Shown one piece after another: positions 10,229 through 22,253 of a DNA stretch of 64,000 nt; positions within the stretch are counted from its first letter, which is position 1, and every line of letters starts with the position of its first letter. The DNA comes from Sophora flavescens. Taxonomy: Eukaryota; Streptophyta; Magnoliopsida; Fabales; Fabaceae. The notes beneath the pieces were generated by a model. That model had not been told where the DNA came from. It did no database searches and worked only from the letters and a program-made list of their open reading frames with translations. The stretch is taken from the NCBI GenBank assembly GCA_030762895.1, contig CM061065.1, positions 70,726,200 through 70,790,199 of the forward strand. Reading direction: 5' to 3'. The translations under genes were made by a program, and so were the position numbers.

Positions 10229-12209
10229 CTATGCCAAGAGCTTCATCTTCTTTTTCCTGAATCCCTTTGCGAGCTTCCCAAAATGCTTGAAGAACTCAGT
10301 CACCTCCGGTGGTATTTGGAGGAAAGGGTTCTTGTAGACCTGAATTGATACTTCTTCAAATCGATCCACCAACTGGGAAGTATGATATTGAATTCTACCA
10401 ATCATGTCTTCATATTTTCTTCTCCATGCTTCCCTTTCATAGATCACATCCCTTACAACCAATTTCCATCCCTTTACCCATTCTGCGTGACGTTGAGCTT
10501 CTCCTCTTTCATTTTCTTGCATTTTGGTCCTGAGCCAATTTTCCCTTTCATTAGCTTCTATTAATAATTGACGATATCTGGCAGCTTCGTTCCATCCTCG
10601 ATCAGAGTAAAGTTCGGTCTGGGCCAAGGATTCTTGTAGAGATCCAACTCTCTCCTTTAGTATCTGTATTGTTTCAACATGAACCCCTACGTCCCACTCA
10701 AGCTCTTCTTTCTTCTTTAGAATTCTGACTAGCGTGTTTTCTTGACACTCCACCTTTGCTTGCAACTCTTGGATCACTGCTTCTTTCTCTTTTCTTGCCC
10801 TTTTCATGCGACTTGGGGCTTAGTAGGTATCGGCACATTCACTTCTCAAATTATCGATCTGTAAATTCAGTTTTTGCACCTGGCTTTGGAGCTTGATGAT
10901 AGTTACTTCCGCAACTTGGTTCTTTTCATCCAAAACCCCCATCCGAGCTTTTAGAATTTCAATTTTTTCCAGCATTTGATCTTCTCAGTAAGAGGATTGT
11001 TTTCGGCGATCAGGTGGGGGTTCCGGTTTTGAAGGACACCCCCTTCTTGCCTCTCTCCATGCTTCATATCTTTTTGTTCGAGCTATGATCCGCCTTCCTA
11101 ACTCATCACGCCCTTTTATGTGAATATTGTTCCATGCTGACCTTATTGCCATTGTCTGACTCTTGATGCTTTCACATTCTTGATATAGGAAATATGCTCC
11201 ACCCAGCAGCTCTTTTGGGGGTTCATCTTGTGTCCACCTGAGTTGGCACATTACTAGAGCTGGTGAATATGACACATCCTCTGGGTCCCATCAATGGGAC
11301 ATTCGAGAAACCTCCACAACTGAATATAACGGAATCCCCATTGTACCATGGGCACATCCATCTAAATGAACGTGAGTCGACCTGATCAAACTCTTGTTTC
11401 CATTCATATAGTTTGCGTGACTTTAGCGGCATGCGAATGAATCCTTTCAACGGGTCATCCGTTCTATCAATTTTGTTTCCAGCATACAAGTGAGTCATAA
11501 TCCAAACATATAACATTGGTGCACAGTACCGCAACTTTCCTTGTTGATTCGATGACAAACTTGTAGTGAGAGAAAAGTCTCGGCTAGGATAGCGGGGACT
11601 AAATTCACCCCATATTCCTCAACTCGTAGAAGACGTCCATGGCTGATCGATCAATCACATCCGGAATAAAGGGAAAAAGCACCAGTCCGTAGATGAGGAG
11701 AGCCAACAACCTATTAAAAAGAACCCATCGTTGTTGTTGAGCCAACTCCCTAAGATAACCTTCCAAGAATCGCCTCTTCAAGCCCGTAGTGTTTCCTTTT
11801 TCCACTTTATCCAATTGTTCCGGTTTAAGTTCCAACAGACTTGCTATCTTCCCATCTGCCACATATTGTCCATAATACAAATAGACACGTGATTCCTTTT
11901 GGATAGGCGGTCTCGGATGTAAGCATACTCCTCTATGGTGGGAGTTACATCTAGGTCGGGCAATTCAAAACATCTCAAAGTTGAGTTCCAATACCGGCGA
12001 ATGCACTTAGAGCGGGGGCATCCCATAGGAATACGTAATAGATCTAGTATCCTCCCATACTTGTTGTTAAAGTTCGAACGTGCCTTTTCTGACATTTGTT
12101 GACTAATTTCCCATAAGCTCTGAACATCATTGAGTGTCACGTCGATCTTGATGCTCTTCTTGGAACTGCTTGCATTGCTAGTACTCTTTCCGACGCTTGT
12201 TCCTTCCAT
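10229..12209 (-). pseudogene. Ogre-type leader ORF (ORF1) upstream of gag, broken
   Basis: Five open stretches on the minus strand (12209-11844, 11880-11605, 11558-11223, 11275-10985, 10807-10229) read as one protein broken by frameshifts and stops. The N-terminal two thirds is globular, with C-F-E-L-P-D-L-D-V-T-P-T-I-E-E-Y and L-P-F-I-P-D-V-I-D-R type motifs. I associate it with the domain annotated as DUF7745 in legume genomes, but could not check this. The last 190 residues are a long Glu/Lys/Arg-rich coiled coil. Position between LTR leader and gag fits Ogre ORF1, whose function is unknown. Start taken at 12209, followed by a Ser-rich tail. Confidence 0.75.
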
Positions 12210-13191
12210 TCTTTGCTATAAGATTAATACTAAGGTCTTCCTGTCAAGAAACACAAATAAAGAAAAAATTAGAAATAAAACACACGAAAAAATGCCCTAC
12301 ATGCTTCATGTTGCATGAACCCCAGTAGGGTTGGGAACCCTATGTCGGGTATGCTGTCAATGCACTACCTTCACTATGACACGCCGCTTATTAGAAGTGC
12401 AATAATATTCGAACATGTCATTCGGGCTTGGAGCGACGATGTGTCGCCCCCTTTTCCTTTTTTTTTTTTTTTTTTTAAAAAAAACTTCATAATAAATATG
12501 TATGTGCATGACAATTTATGTTTATGATGCCAAAAAAATGGAGAGAGAGAAAAAGTATGCTCCCTTTGTCCTAAATTGGGTAAAACTTAGGGTTGGAAAA
12601 ACCTGAGGTAATGACTCTAAATAGGTTGGCTACTAAGTTTGCTCTATCAGTGAAAATTAGGTAGGGTCTAGACTTCTAAAAGCCATGGTTCCCAGATTGC
12701 CCCTATCTCGAAAGATAAGGATCCGATTCATGAATCTAGTCACAAGTAGGGATAAACCCTCTCAATATGACCATCCCATGATATCGGGTACAACCTGAGT
12801 GGTGAATCAACAAATGTCAGGGAGGTACGAGACCTCTTCAATGACAATGTCGAGACACCGCCTAATCCTTGAGTTTTGAGCAAGCTCGGGTATAGAGCCA
12901 AAAGTGTGTGCAAGTTGTGATAGTGATGTGTGTGATGGGAGCACACAAACCTTCACAAAAACCTACTAAAATAAAACTACCCCAAGCCTGCAAAAGGGAA
13001 CAAACAACACAAATACAAAAGTTCTCTACCCTAAGGTTGCAAGAATATACAAAAGCAGTTATGGAAGCATTAAAAAAAAAAACCATTTTTTTTTTAAAAG
13101 AAGAGGAAAGAAAAAAATAAAAAAATAAAATAAAAAATAAAATAAAATAAAATTTGCACAACCAACTATGATAGGCCTGACTCTCAAAGCC
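12210..13191 (-). other. Untranslated leader of the Ogre-like element; no gene seen
   Basis: The stretch between the primer-binding site and ORF1 holds homopolymer T/A runs (about 12457-12484), an A-rich low-complexity patch (13068-13155) and no open frame with recognisable protein content. Confidence 0.6.
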
Positions 13192-13210
13192 TTCCCCAGC
13201 GGAGTCGCCA
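13192..13210 (-). promoter_or_regulatory. tRNA primer-binding site
   Basis: Minus strand reads TGGCGACTCCGCTGGGGAA immediately inside the LTR. It starts with the TGG that pairs with a tRNA CCA end and matches the tRNA-Arg-type primer site I associate with Ogre elements. The exact tRNA was not checked. Confidence 0.8.
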
Positions 13211-13212
13211 GC

Positions 13213-15629
13213 TGTCGCGACCGTCCCGTCCGGGGGCCGCAGAAAGATGGATAAAAAACAGAGGAGTCGCCACCAATATTTTATCTGGGAAAAACATTGG
13301 GAAAACCATTTATTTTAAGGAAAACTGGTCTAAAAAAGAGAGAGATGAGTTCGGGAGTCGGTTACGAGTAGGGAAGGTATTAGCACCCTACGTCGCCCGT
13401 TTAAAAACGGTACCTCAAGTTAATTGTGCAAAAATCATTTTAATAACCTCTTAAATATTTATTTTACCCCAAAAATTATTTACAAGAAAGAATTATTCTT
13501 TTATTTTTAATATTTTAAATATTTTATTAATTTTTTACGTTTTTTTTAAAATTATTGTTTATAAAAACTAAATGAGGTTGAACATGGCACATGAGTCCAC
13601 AGGGGAACCTCAAATCTAAGGGACTGAACATGGCACCGTGTCCATAGAGCATCCTTAAAAATAGAAAATTTTAATTTTTTGATTAATTATTTTAATATAA
13701 AAAGGAGATAAAAAAAAGGAAAATTTAGTTTTGGCCCGACAAGATGATTTATCTTGCTCCTACGTATTCCCGGGTGCGATGGGAAACTCAAAGCCACGTA
13801 GTTCTTTTGAAAAATTTGATTGGTTGGTTTTAATTTTTGATAAAAAAGATTTGATTTTGTTTTGATTTTATTTTAAAAGGTTTTTATGTATTTTCGTTTT
13901 TTATTTATTTAATATTTTTTTATGTCAAAAACTCCTAAACGAGGTAGAACATGGCAAATACGTCCACAGAGCTATCTCGCACCTAAGGAATTGAGTGTGA
14001 AACCTCTCACAAAGCAATCCCACAATTATTTTTCGATTTAGATTGTTGCGTGAATTAAAAAGAGATTTTTATTTATTTATTTTTGAATAAAATTTTGATA
14101 GAAAGGAGTAAATTGAAAGCATTTATTATTTTATACAAAAAAGAATTCACCTTTGCACAGGATTAAAGATAGCGGAGCTATACGATGAACCCTTACAATT
14201 CATACGACACTTGAGGATGAGAAAATCATACATCAATGTCGTAGATTATTACGTAAACTCCAAAGAAACTTTTATTTCAAAATTTTTTGAGTAGAATTTT
14301 TATTTAAAACAATGATTGAAATATTTTTTTAAAAGAGATTTTTTGGACTAGTAGTAAACACACAACACAGAATAGCATCCAAACAAAACAATGTTTCAAG
14401 GCCCACGTTGCGCAGAGATATGTGCCCTCCCCAAGCCCATCATGCAACATGAAATAAACACAGCAAAAGTAAATGAAGATCGAGCGAGACAAGCAAAAAT
14501 GAAGATTAATGGCCATCTCGAACCGGAGTACCCAACACGAAAGCAGCGTCGCGGGCGATGAAGGGATGGTCCGGGCGACGGCTGCGGCACGGATCTCGAC
14601 GGCGGCTTGGGGAGGAGCGCGGCGTGGAGGCCTTAGCCAGCGGCGGCTCGTGGTTCTGGCCGGATCTGGAGCGGCTGGGTGGCTGGAACACGGCGTGGAC
14701 GGGGCGGAGCTTGTGGCGGCGAGGGACGACACGAGGAGGACGGATCTGGTGCGGTGGCCTCAGATCCGTGTGGTGCGGCGTCTTCCCCTACGTCGCACAG
14801 CGGTCGGAAGTCCACCCAGGGACGGTGGCGTGCGGTTGAGTGAAGGAGGAAGGAGATGTGAAGTGGTTCTGGTTTGGGTGTGGCTCTTTTCGGTTTTTTT
14901 GTTTTGTTGTTGCAGGTTCTGTTGAAGAAGATGAAGAATGAGAGGAAGGAGATGATGCAGGGAGAAACAGAGAACGAAAGAAGGAAAGAAAGATGATTTT
15001 TTTTTCGATCTTTTCCTCTTGGTATCAGAGTATTTTTTTGATGTCTCCCTCCATCAGGTTTTTTTGTGTGTTTGTCCCCCTCTTTCCGATTTTTCTCCCT
15101 CTGTCCCTGTTGTCTCTGTTGGGTCCTTTTTATAGAAGAAGATGAACTCTTCTCAATGTCATTGGGACCTTGCAAGCTTGAGTGTTGCAGAGGTTACCAT
15201 GCTCGAGTCCCTTTCCATTCCCATTTATGTTTCTTCTTCCTCTAATCTAGGCGGATGCTTTTCCCCAAGTTCCGAAAATTAACTAAAAATGGAGATTGAT
15301 TACTTGAGCTTTGGGGAGATTTTGTGATTGCAGACCTTGGCTCTTGAGCAGCCCCCATCTGAGTGTTGCTTCATTCAAGAAGGCTTGGGAGTATGTTGGG
15401 TTAAGAGGAAGGCTGAGGGGGAATGACCAAAATTGAAGAAAAAGCAGGGTATTGGTGATAAGAGCTATTGGACATTGCACACTGACATGGAGGACTCAAG
15501 AAATCTTCTTTTCTTTTTTTTATTTGACTTTCAGATGTATTATTTTTTATTTTATTTTTATTTTCCATTTTTAATTTTGTAAATATTAATTAAAAGGATA
15601 AAATATCCGGACAAAATTAGGTGTTCACA
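13213..15629 (-). repeat. 5' LTR of the Ogre-like element
   Basis: On the element strand it begins TGTGAACACCTAATTTTGTC at 15629 and ends next to the primer-binding site at 13213 (plus strand TGTCGCGACCGTCCCG), giving about 2.4 kb with TG...CA ends. A TATA-like element lies at 15127-15134. A GC-rich stretch (about 14500-14860) yields long open frames on both strands, which I regard as compositional and not genes. Confidence 0.85.
15127..15134 (-). promoter_or_regulatory. Likely LTR TATA box
   Basis: Minus strand reads CTTCTATAAAAAGGACC about 500 bases inside the LTR, a good TATA context for retrotransposon transcription toward the leader and ORF1. Confidence 0.5.
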
Positions 15630-16908
15630 GGCGTGACAGAGCTGGGGAGAAGCGATGGGTGGTCGTTGCGGGGTTGTAGATCTCGCGTGACATGTGGCAG
15701 AGCAGACCTATCAGCCAAGCAACGACATTCGTGGCGGGTCTGGTTCAGGTCGACGAAGAAGACAACGGCTCGGGTTGGGGGTGGACGGCAACGACACGGT
15801 GGAGCGGCGAGGTTATGGTTCTGCGAGACAGAGGAACCAGGTGGTCTGACGGCGAGCTTCATCGACGCTAGCGGCTGAGGCTGAAGCTGCGGTCTCGGGT
15901 CTGTAACTCGCGACGGAGCTGCCGGTGGAGTTCTAGACCTGGGTCAAAACTCACGTGGTCTTCTCGAGAGCTGCTCTGGTCGTGGCTGTTCTGGCCTCGG
16001 TGGCGGGCTGTCAGGGATGCAAGATTGTTGATGGTGTGCGGCAGAGGATGGCGGAGCACGATGGAGAACGGTTCTGTGTGGGTGGTTCCCCTCCTTATTC
16101 TCTTCTCCTTTTTATTTTCCTTTGGACTTTGATTTAATTGCTTGAGTGGTGGATATGGTGTCCTTGGTTTGGGTATCAATGGAGGGGTTGTTTTGTTTAG
16201 AATGTGAAGATGAAGGAAGGTTGGTGGTGGGTGGAAGTTGAATGGATGAAGAGGTGTGTTTTGGGAATAATGGATGATGGGTCAGAGAAGAGAATTTTGG
16301 GTGTATGTGTTTTTATTCTCTTATCTTTCACTCTCAGTCCCATTTTCCCCTCTATTTTTGTGTATCTGAATGGTCTCCTCCCCTATTTTGTTGAGTGCCC
16401 AATATATATATAGCCAAACCATTGTAGGATGATGCCAAAATTTGTTACTGCTTTGTTGAGAGGCAAGGACGAATGAATTTGTACAGATGGTGGTGCCATG
16501 TTGTGGTGCTCCCACTACTCAGATGGGATGTTGCAGGTGCAGGGATTGTTACCCCTTGTTTTGGAAAAAAGCACAAGAAATCAAAAATGGGGAAATAAAA
16601 GAAAGTTGGTTTATACTCGAAGTGGAAGAAGTGGAAGAGGACAAGGCAAGGATGGAAAAAATGGTACCAGGAGGCCATAATCCATACGACCCTCTTATGA
16701 TTTTTTTTTTTTGTTATCGTTTTTTATTTTTGGATTTGGGTTTGGATGATGGGCTTGCAACAACAAAATAAAACTGGACCATTTCTGATTCTATAATGGG
16801 CCAAGAATAAAATCACTTTTTGCTTCATTTTTATCATTTCATTTTTTTTTTTGTTTACTATTTTTCAAAACATTAATTAAAAAAGTCCGGGTAAAATTAG
16901 GTGTTCAC
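15630..16908 (-). repeat. Partial second Ogre-like LTR (5' part), diverged
   Basis: The right end reads GTAAAATTAGGTGTTCACA, nearly the same terminus as at 15629 (ACAAAATTAGGTGTTCACA), so a second LTR boundary lies at 16908. The interior has the same layout (TA-rich terminus, TATA-like stretch at about 16398, then GC-rich) but is clearly diverged. It stops abruptly at 15629/15630, as expected if the element at 1-15629 inserted into it. Open frames inside are compositional. Confidence 0.65.
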
Positions 16909-17583
16909 ACCTAGCTAATTGGTCATCACCCTATATATAGGGTATGGTCCCCAATACACCGGACACAAAACATACTGCCTCTTCTCCCCCACTGAAGACA
17001 TAAGGAGTCCTGATTGAGAAAGAACCACAAGCCAACGGGTGTTCATTACTCGCACCTCTTTCTTTCTCCCTCTTTGTGTTTCAAATTATTGTCTATCGAT
17101 TATTAGCAATGGATCCAGGAATTTTGATTATCCTTGATAAATCAGCATGTTGTAGATTCTAGGACTATCAAGCTATGGTTGTTATTGATAAATGATATGC
17201 ATGCTTATATCTTTATAATGTTTCTGCAAGTAAGTTTTACGATAGCTAGGAAGCCTTGTATTTGATTTATTAGAGTTTTATTGACCACTAACTAGTACGG
17301 ACATGTTCAATTAGTATCACTAGATCATGGACCCGTGCGATGTTGGGGTAAATAATATGTGTGGAGAGTAATTTATTTTTTTAAAATCTATTTATATTAT
17401 ATAATTACTGAAGCGCAGACTATAGCGTTGCCACTTCAATTCAATGTCCTAATCCTTCATTCCATCCAAAGAGCTGATGTGTCAAGTTTTCTTATTTTCA
17501 TCATTTTTTTTATATTTTAGAATAGAAAAAACTCATTGAACATTCACAAGGAGAGAATTAGCAACTCAATACCCTATTGTTAG

Positions 17584-17889
17584 AGTAAATACCCAATTTG
17601 GTACCTGAAATTGTGAAGTAATATCAATTTGATCCTTGAAATTATCGAAAGTCAAAAGGCGTCCCTGAATGATAAGTTAGTATCAATTTAGTCCCTCATT
17701 TTACTCACTTAATATCAATTAAGTCCCTGACACTGTAAACTTAATATCAACTTAGTCCATATGATTTTTAACGAAGGGACTAAGTTGATCATCATTTTAC
17801 AATTTCAGGGACTAATTTGGAATTTCGATTATTTCAAGGACCAAGTTGATACTACTTCACAATTTCAGAGACCAAATTGAGTGTTTTCT
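17584..17889. mobile_element. Foldback MITE, probably Mutator-like, about 306 bp
   Basis: The ends are long inverted repeats: the left side (CAATTTGGTACCTGAAATTG...) pairs with the right side (...CAATTTCAGAGACCAAATTG). It is flanked by near-identical direct repeats, CCCTATTGTTAG at 17572-17583 and CCCTATTGCTAG at 17890-17901, in the size range of Mutator-type target duplications. The interior repeats the 'agggactaa-ttgat' motif in both orientations. It is non-coding. Confidence 0.8.
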
Positions 17890-17901
17890 CCCTATTGCTA
17901 G

Positions 17902-18471
17902 TTTCTGTCCAATCAATCCTCGTCTTCATCACTGAATTGATCATCGCCCTCTTCTTAAGGAGGCCTAAGACCAAAACCCATGATGAAATTAAAAATATTT
18001 AAAAATTAAAAAAAAGCATTCACAAATACCAAACCTCATTATAATACTAATAGGTTATTACTGTATGATCATAAACCACATTAATAATATATTTAATAAT
18101 AATAATAATTGTAATAATAATAACTTCATCAATAATAATATAAAAAAAAACTAACAATAATAAAAATAATGGTACATTCTAAATGTACAAAAAAAGATAT
18201 AATACAAAATACAAATAAATAATATACAAAATGATAAAATGGTATTATAAAAATTAAATTAAACACTTCCAGAAAAATAGTTGATAAAGAAGAGTGTAAA
18301 AAAAAAAAGTAGCAGAATGTTGGTGAAGTGAATATATAATAATTAAAATATGATATCAGAAAAAAATTAATATTTACCTAAACTTCAAATTGATTACAAT
18401 AGAGTGTAGAAAAAAATTAAAAGAGTGTAATAAATTGTTGGAGAAATAGTGTGTTATAAAATTGAGGAAAT

Positions 18472-18507
<36 letters not shown>

Positions 18508-19151
18508 GGGAGTTGCGGGGGGGGGTGTTACGCATGAATTTATATACGACTATTTCTCCCTAGTTGCAATTGGTCTGATGTAATCCATTATTAATTTATA
18601 ATCTTGTGTGAAAGTAATTTATACCTTTTAAGCGTGAATGCATATTTTCATAATAAAATAATAAGAAATCAATTGATATTATTAGTTACTGTATTTGTGA
18701 TGATAATGTAAATAAAAAACTCATATGGCCAGTTATGGCAAAGCATATATGGATTGGTAGAAATGGAGAACTGACTATAGAATGTCTTAAGCTTGGTTTC
18801 ATTCAATGATGATGCAAGTCTTACGTCATGATATCTTCCTTGCCCTGGGTTTCATGCACCGATAATTAATTGAATCTTCATCATGTACTTTCAAACTTGC
18901 ATTCCCATTTGCATTTAGGATGTGATAGCTATCTTAAAAGTCCACATTATCGTTATGAACTCCAATGCTTGTAATCTCACAATGTAACTCTATGATCCAT
19001 TGACCGTAAATAACAAGTCAGAAATGAAAACTAAAATAAAGGGGAAACTGACAAGAATATATGTTAGTTATAAGATAAGACTGAATTAAATAAATGTCAT
19101 TCCAATGAAAAAAAATTGAATGATCTTGTTCTATTCCTTTCTCACCTTGCC
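17902..19151. other. Upstream region of GRP copy 1; no gene
   Basis: AT-rich sequence with AAT/AATA repeats (about 18085-18135) and the GT microsatellite. From about 18540 to 19151 it is almost identical to the corresponding region of segment B (about 60245-60869), so this probably includes the shared promoter. No other coding content seen. Confidence 0.6.
18477..18504. repeat. (GT)14 microsatellite followed by G runs
   Basis: A perfect GT repeat, then GGGGGG and a second G8 run at about 18520. In segment B (59816-59836) this is replaced by a short GGGGGAGGGGGAG stretch, so the locus is length-variable between the copies. Confidence 0.95.
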
Positions 19152-19159
19152 TATAAATA
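19152..19159 (+). promoter_or_regulatory. TATA box of GRP copy 1
   Basis: TATAAATA, 78 bases before the start codon at 19237, a normal plant TATA-to-ATG distance with a short 5' UTR. The same box occurs at the same distance in copy 2. Confidence 0.8.
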
Positions 19160-19236
19160 GAGAAGATTCGGCCACTTCATTTTCATCAATTTATTTGTGC
19201 ACAAGTTTTCTGCGGGTTCACTATAGTTTAATAAAA

Positions 19237-19904
19237 ATGGTTTCCAAGGCTTTGCTCATTATGGTTATGTTCTTGGCTACTACCCTTCTGATCTGTGCTG
19301 AGGTTTCACCCAAAGACTTCGATGAGAATTTTGATGAAGTAGATGGTAATTCTGTTAAAAAGTTATTTTTTTTTTTACTTATAAATATTTAGGTCTTATT
19401 CGTTTTAGCTTGTGATAGTCTAAAAAAAGCACTTTAGATCAATCAATATTTTTTCAAGTTTCTGGAAGAATTTTGTCAAGTTTAATTATTCAAGTTTTAA
19501 GTTTTTTTTTACTTTGAAAAAGCATCGATCTTGCCATTGTGACAATTAACCATTCAGATCTAGCTACTTTGCAAATCCATTTTTATGTTAGGGATATATT
19601 GTAATTAAAATATGATCATAAAAATATTACTTTATTATTATTATTGTTATTATTATTATTGTTGTTGTTTTTTGTTACAGGTAAGCTTTCTGCAAATGGG
19701 GTAGATGAAAGCAAATATGGTTACGGCAGCTATGGTGGTCGGGGTTGGGGTTATGGTGGTTATGGCGGCTATGGTGGTCCTTGGCGTGGTGGCTATGGCG
19801 GCTATGGTGGCTATGGTGGATGGGGAAGAGGTTGCGGCCCCTTCGGTTGCTACTATCCTAGTAAACATGTTGAGACTAGTACCGATGCAAAATCTCACAA
19901 CTAA
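19237..19904 (+). CDS. Small secreted glycine-rich protein, copy 1 (two exons, intact)
   Basis: Exon 1 is 19237-19345 and exon 2 is 19681-19904, with a GT-AG intron (acceptor TTTGTTACAG). The spliced frame is 333 nt, 110 residues. Residues 1-21 are a signal peptide: basic start, hydrophobic L/M/V core (LLIMVMFLATTLLIC), cleavage likely near A-E-V. A short acidic segment (DFDENFDEVD) follows, then a Gly/Tyr/Trp-rich domain built of G-G-Y and G-Y-G repeats, and a C-terminal tail with two Cys (G-C-G-P-F-G-C). This fits plant GRP or cold/drought/ABA-induced glycine-rich proteins of the cell wall, with no known enzymatic role. AATAAA signals lie at about 19953 and 19985, and a CTTCAT/ATGAAG hairpin at 19961-19977. 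Neighbours are all transposons. Confidence 0.85.
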
Positions 19905-20038
19905 GAAGGAAATAAGCTAAAGCCTAAATATAGGGCTCTTGTAATCGTTATAAATAAAACTTCATGAGAAATGAAGTTGTAATAAATAAAATCTTTGGTT
20001 TCTCTTATTTATATAATTGAATGTTAGCTTTGATTCAT

Positions 20039-21777
20039 CACTAAAAATTTTGAAATCAGAGACATTAGCTATAGAGGAAAAATCCGTCGCTCAAATGATG
20101 AGTGACAAAATTAGCGACGAAATAAAATCTGTCGAAAAAAGTGGCTTCGCATAATACAATCACGTAATTTATGTGTCGCCTCTGTCAACGACAACAAAAA
20201 AACCGTCTCTAACAATAAAAAATTCGTCGCTAAAAATGTTTAAAGACTTAACTTAAATTTTGTATTTCCGTTGTTGTTTATGACGGATTAGGATTTGTTG
20301 CTGTTTTTGCCGGATTGGGATCCATCGCTGTTAACGATGGATTGGGATCCGTCACTGTTTATGACGAATTGGGATCGATCACTGTTTACGACGGACAAGG
20401 ATTCATCGCTATTTACGACGAAAATACATTCATCACTGAATGCGACAAGAATATGTCGTCGCTACATGCAACAAATTTAATTAGTCGTCGTAATTAACGA
20501 CAGATATAGGATTTTAGCGACGAATTTAACAACTAAAATAGGTTTTCAAGTAGTAATAGAGTAATTAATAAATTAATTTAAACTTACACTTCAATGAAGG
20601 TATTAGCGACGAAGAGTTTTCGTTGTTAAAGATTTCATCGCTAATTTTGTCGCTATTTATTAACGATGGAATTAGGGACACATTTTTCAGTTGTTGGTTT
20701 TGAATTATAATATTAACGATGGATTTAATGACAAATATTTAGCAATGTCCGATCTCTGTCGTTAAGTTTATGGATAAATTCAAATCAAAACATCAGCGAC
20801 GGATTATGCTACGAGATATTCAACGACATCATATTCCATCACTAAATGAGTCGCTAAACAGAAAATAGTTAGACATTGTAAATCAAAACACAATTCGTCA
20901 TAGTCTGCGACATATATGTTTCCATCTCTTTTATTTTTTTGATAAGCAAACTATATTAAAAAGGGTACTTGGGTTACCCTAACCCGTTTACAAAGTAACT
21001 AGGATTACAAAGAGAAAATGTTAGATCACAACCAAATGAAAGAAGAATTCAATCTGGTTGACCAGTTAACTAACCCTCTAATATAGATCCATACCCAGAG
21101 AAAGAAAACAAAACAAAACAAAATTTGTTGTACATATAAACTAAAGAAACACCAAACTGCACCATCATCAAGCCCCTGAAAACCGTAGGCCACAAAACAG
21201 ACATTGAAGAACGCCACTTGAAAAGGACACTGAAGAGAACATGAGCAAAAATAGAAAATCATCATTGTCCAGCCCAAAGAAGTACCAAAGACCACAAAAA
21301 AACCACATAGTATGTCGTCCTAAGAAAAGGAATAGGAATATAGCGAAGAGTTATGAATAAATAAACCACCCTGTTCAAGCCTTATAGGCTACAAGCAACA
21401 AAGAAGAGCTTCGAATCCGTGCCAAGAAAATCCGAAGACGACCACAAAACCACATACAATAATTCCCCAATAAAAAGTCACAACATCAATCCTTGAAAAC
21501 TAAAAGTAGAGGAGAAGAGCTCCAATTCTTGTTTACCAACATCCTGAGAGTAGATCATAAGCCAGAAGCAAGTTTATTTCCAACCAAAAAAACCATCTCA
21601 TAAAGAAAACAACCACCACTATGAAACCCAACCCAAGCTAACAGGGACCAGCTTTAAGAAATCCGCCAAAGAATGGACCAAAATCTAATCGAGGAAGCAG
21701 AAATTTGAAAGAACCACAAAAACAACACTCCAAAACCTTTTTAGTTTCCGTTGCTAATTTTAACATTTTTAGTAGTG
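20039..21777. mobile_element. Non-autonomous CACTA-like element with GTCGCTA/GACGA motifs, copy A
   Basis: It begins CACTAAAAATTTTG and ends in the inverse of CACTACTAAAAATG. The interior is packed with short direct and inverted motifs (TTAGCGACGA, CCGTCGCT, GACGGATT), a subterminal-repeat style typical of CACTA elements. Flanking 3-mers are CAT and CTT, so the target duplication is imperfect. No transposase. A LINE 3' end (about 20936-21747) is inserted near the right end. Confidence 0.6.
20936..21747 (-). mobile_element. L1-like LINE 3' end fragment inserted in the CACTA-like element
   Basis: T-rich left edge followed by GATAAGCAAACTATATTAAA, a 3' terminus typical of plant L1 LINEs read on the minus strand. 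It is flanked by a short repeat of GTTTCC(A/G)T (about 20928 and 21743). The open frame on the minus strand (21295-21026) is hydrophobic and unlike RT, consistent with 3' UTR. A shorter copy occurs at about 24067-24540. Confidence 0.6.
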
Positions 21778-22253
21778 CTTTAAATCGATGAAAGAGAATC
21801 TTAATTCTGAAGTAGTGTAAAGTTGACCTCAAAAGTCAACAATATCCATTTTCGGCAAGCAAGTTTTCTTTTTCACATGGAATAGGCCTTTTGAGCAAAT
21901 TACACTCTTTTCCTTTTATCGTCATTTTAAGGGTATTTTTGCAATTTTATTATGTAAGGGCCTTTTTGTTATTTCTGCATTTGGGTTTTTTTTTCGTTGT
22001 CCATATATATATATATATGCCCTCATGTGAGGAGATTTTATTTCAACAAAATTTAAGAGTTTTCTCAATTTCGTGGCGTCAACCTCTCGATTATTCGTTT
22101 CAATCAAAGGTTTTTTTTTATTTTTTTTATTTTGATAATCAAAAAGTATATTGATGAGAGTACAAGGGGTACACTAACCCACATACAAAAGGACATCAAA
22201 GGTTATAGGCTTTATGTAAATTAAATACTGATTATAAGAGTCCAGTATTTGTT
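21778..22253. other. Intergenic remnant with a second LINE-type poly-T terminus; no gene
   Basis: Contains a T-rich/A-T run at about 22109-22135 followed by GATAATCAAAAAGTATATTGA and GTACAAGGGGTACACTAACC, again like the reversed 3' end of a plant LINE. The same sequence recurs at about 24585-24640. No coding content recognised. Confidence 0.5.

Larger units (their letters stand above)
1..15629 (-). mobile_element. Ogre/Tat-like Ty3-gypsy LTR retrotransposon, degenerate, left end outside window
   Basis: On the minus strand the order is LTR (15629-13213), primer-binding site (13210-13192), a separate leader ORF (12209-10229), gag (9680-7050), protease, G-patch, a candidate intron, RT, RNase H, a second RNase H, integrase (ending 2224) and a tandem-repeat 3' UTR. 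A leader ORF before gag, a second archaeal-type RNase H before integrase, an intron between protease and RT and 3' UTR tandem repeats are known hallmarks of the Tat/Ogre lineage. Every coding block is broken by stops or frameshifts, so the copy cannot be autonomous. The 3' LTR must lie left of position 1. Lineage call is confident; family name is not. Confidence 0.9.
16914..20030 (+). repeat. Segment A: duplicated segment carrying GRP copy 1
   Basis: From CTAATTGGTCATCACCCT at 16914 the sequence is closely similar to 49590-50412 and then 59197-61531 (segment B). It includes the MITE, the GRP promoter and GRP exons. Differences: B lacks about 94 bp present at 17249-17342 (junction shares TTG), B has a 385-bp insertion about 700 bp upstream of the gene, and B carries the LINE, CACTA 2 and CACTA 3 insertions. 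The right end of homology cannot be fixed because CACTA 3 interrupts B. Confidence 0.9.

Noticed and set aside
14304..15175. Several long GC-rich open frames on both strands
   Set aside because: They overlap each other on opposite strands inside a retrotransposon LTR, are Arg/Pro/Ala-rich from composition, and show no domain.
15617..16771. Open frames in the second LTR fragment
   Set aside because: Both-strand overlap, no recognisable motifs, and the DNA is explained as LTR.
19656..19898. Minus-strand Thr/Ile-rich frame opposite the GRP exon
   Set aside because: It is the mirror of GGT/GGC repeats; the plus strand has the splice sites, signal peptide and promoter.
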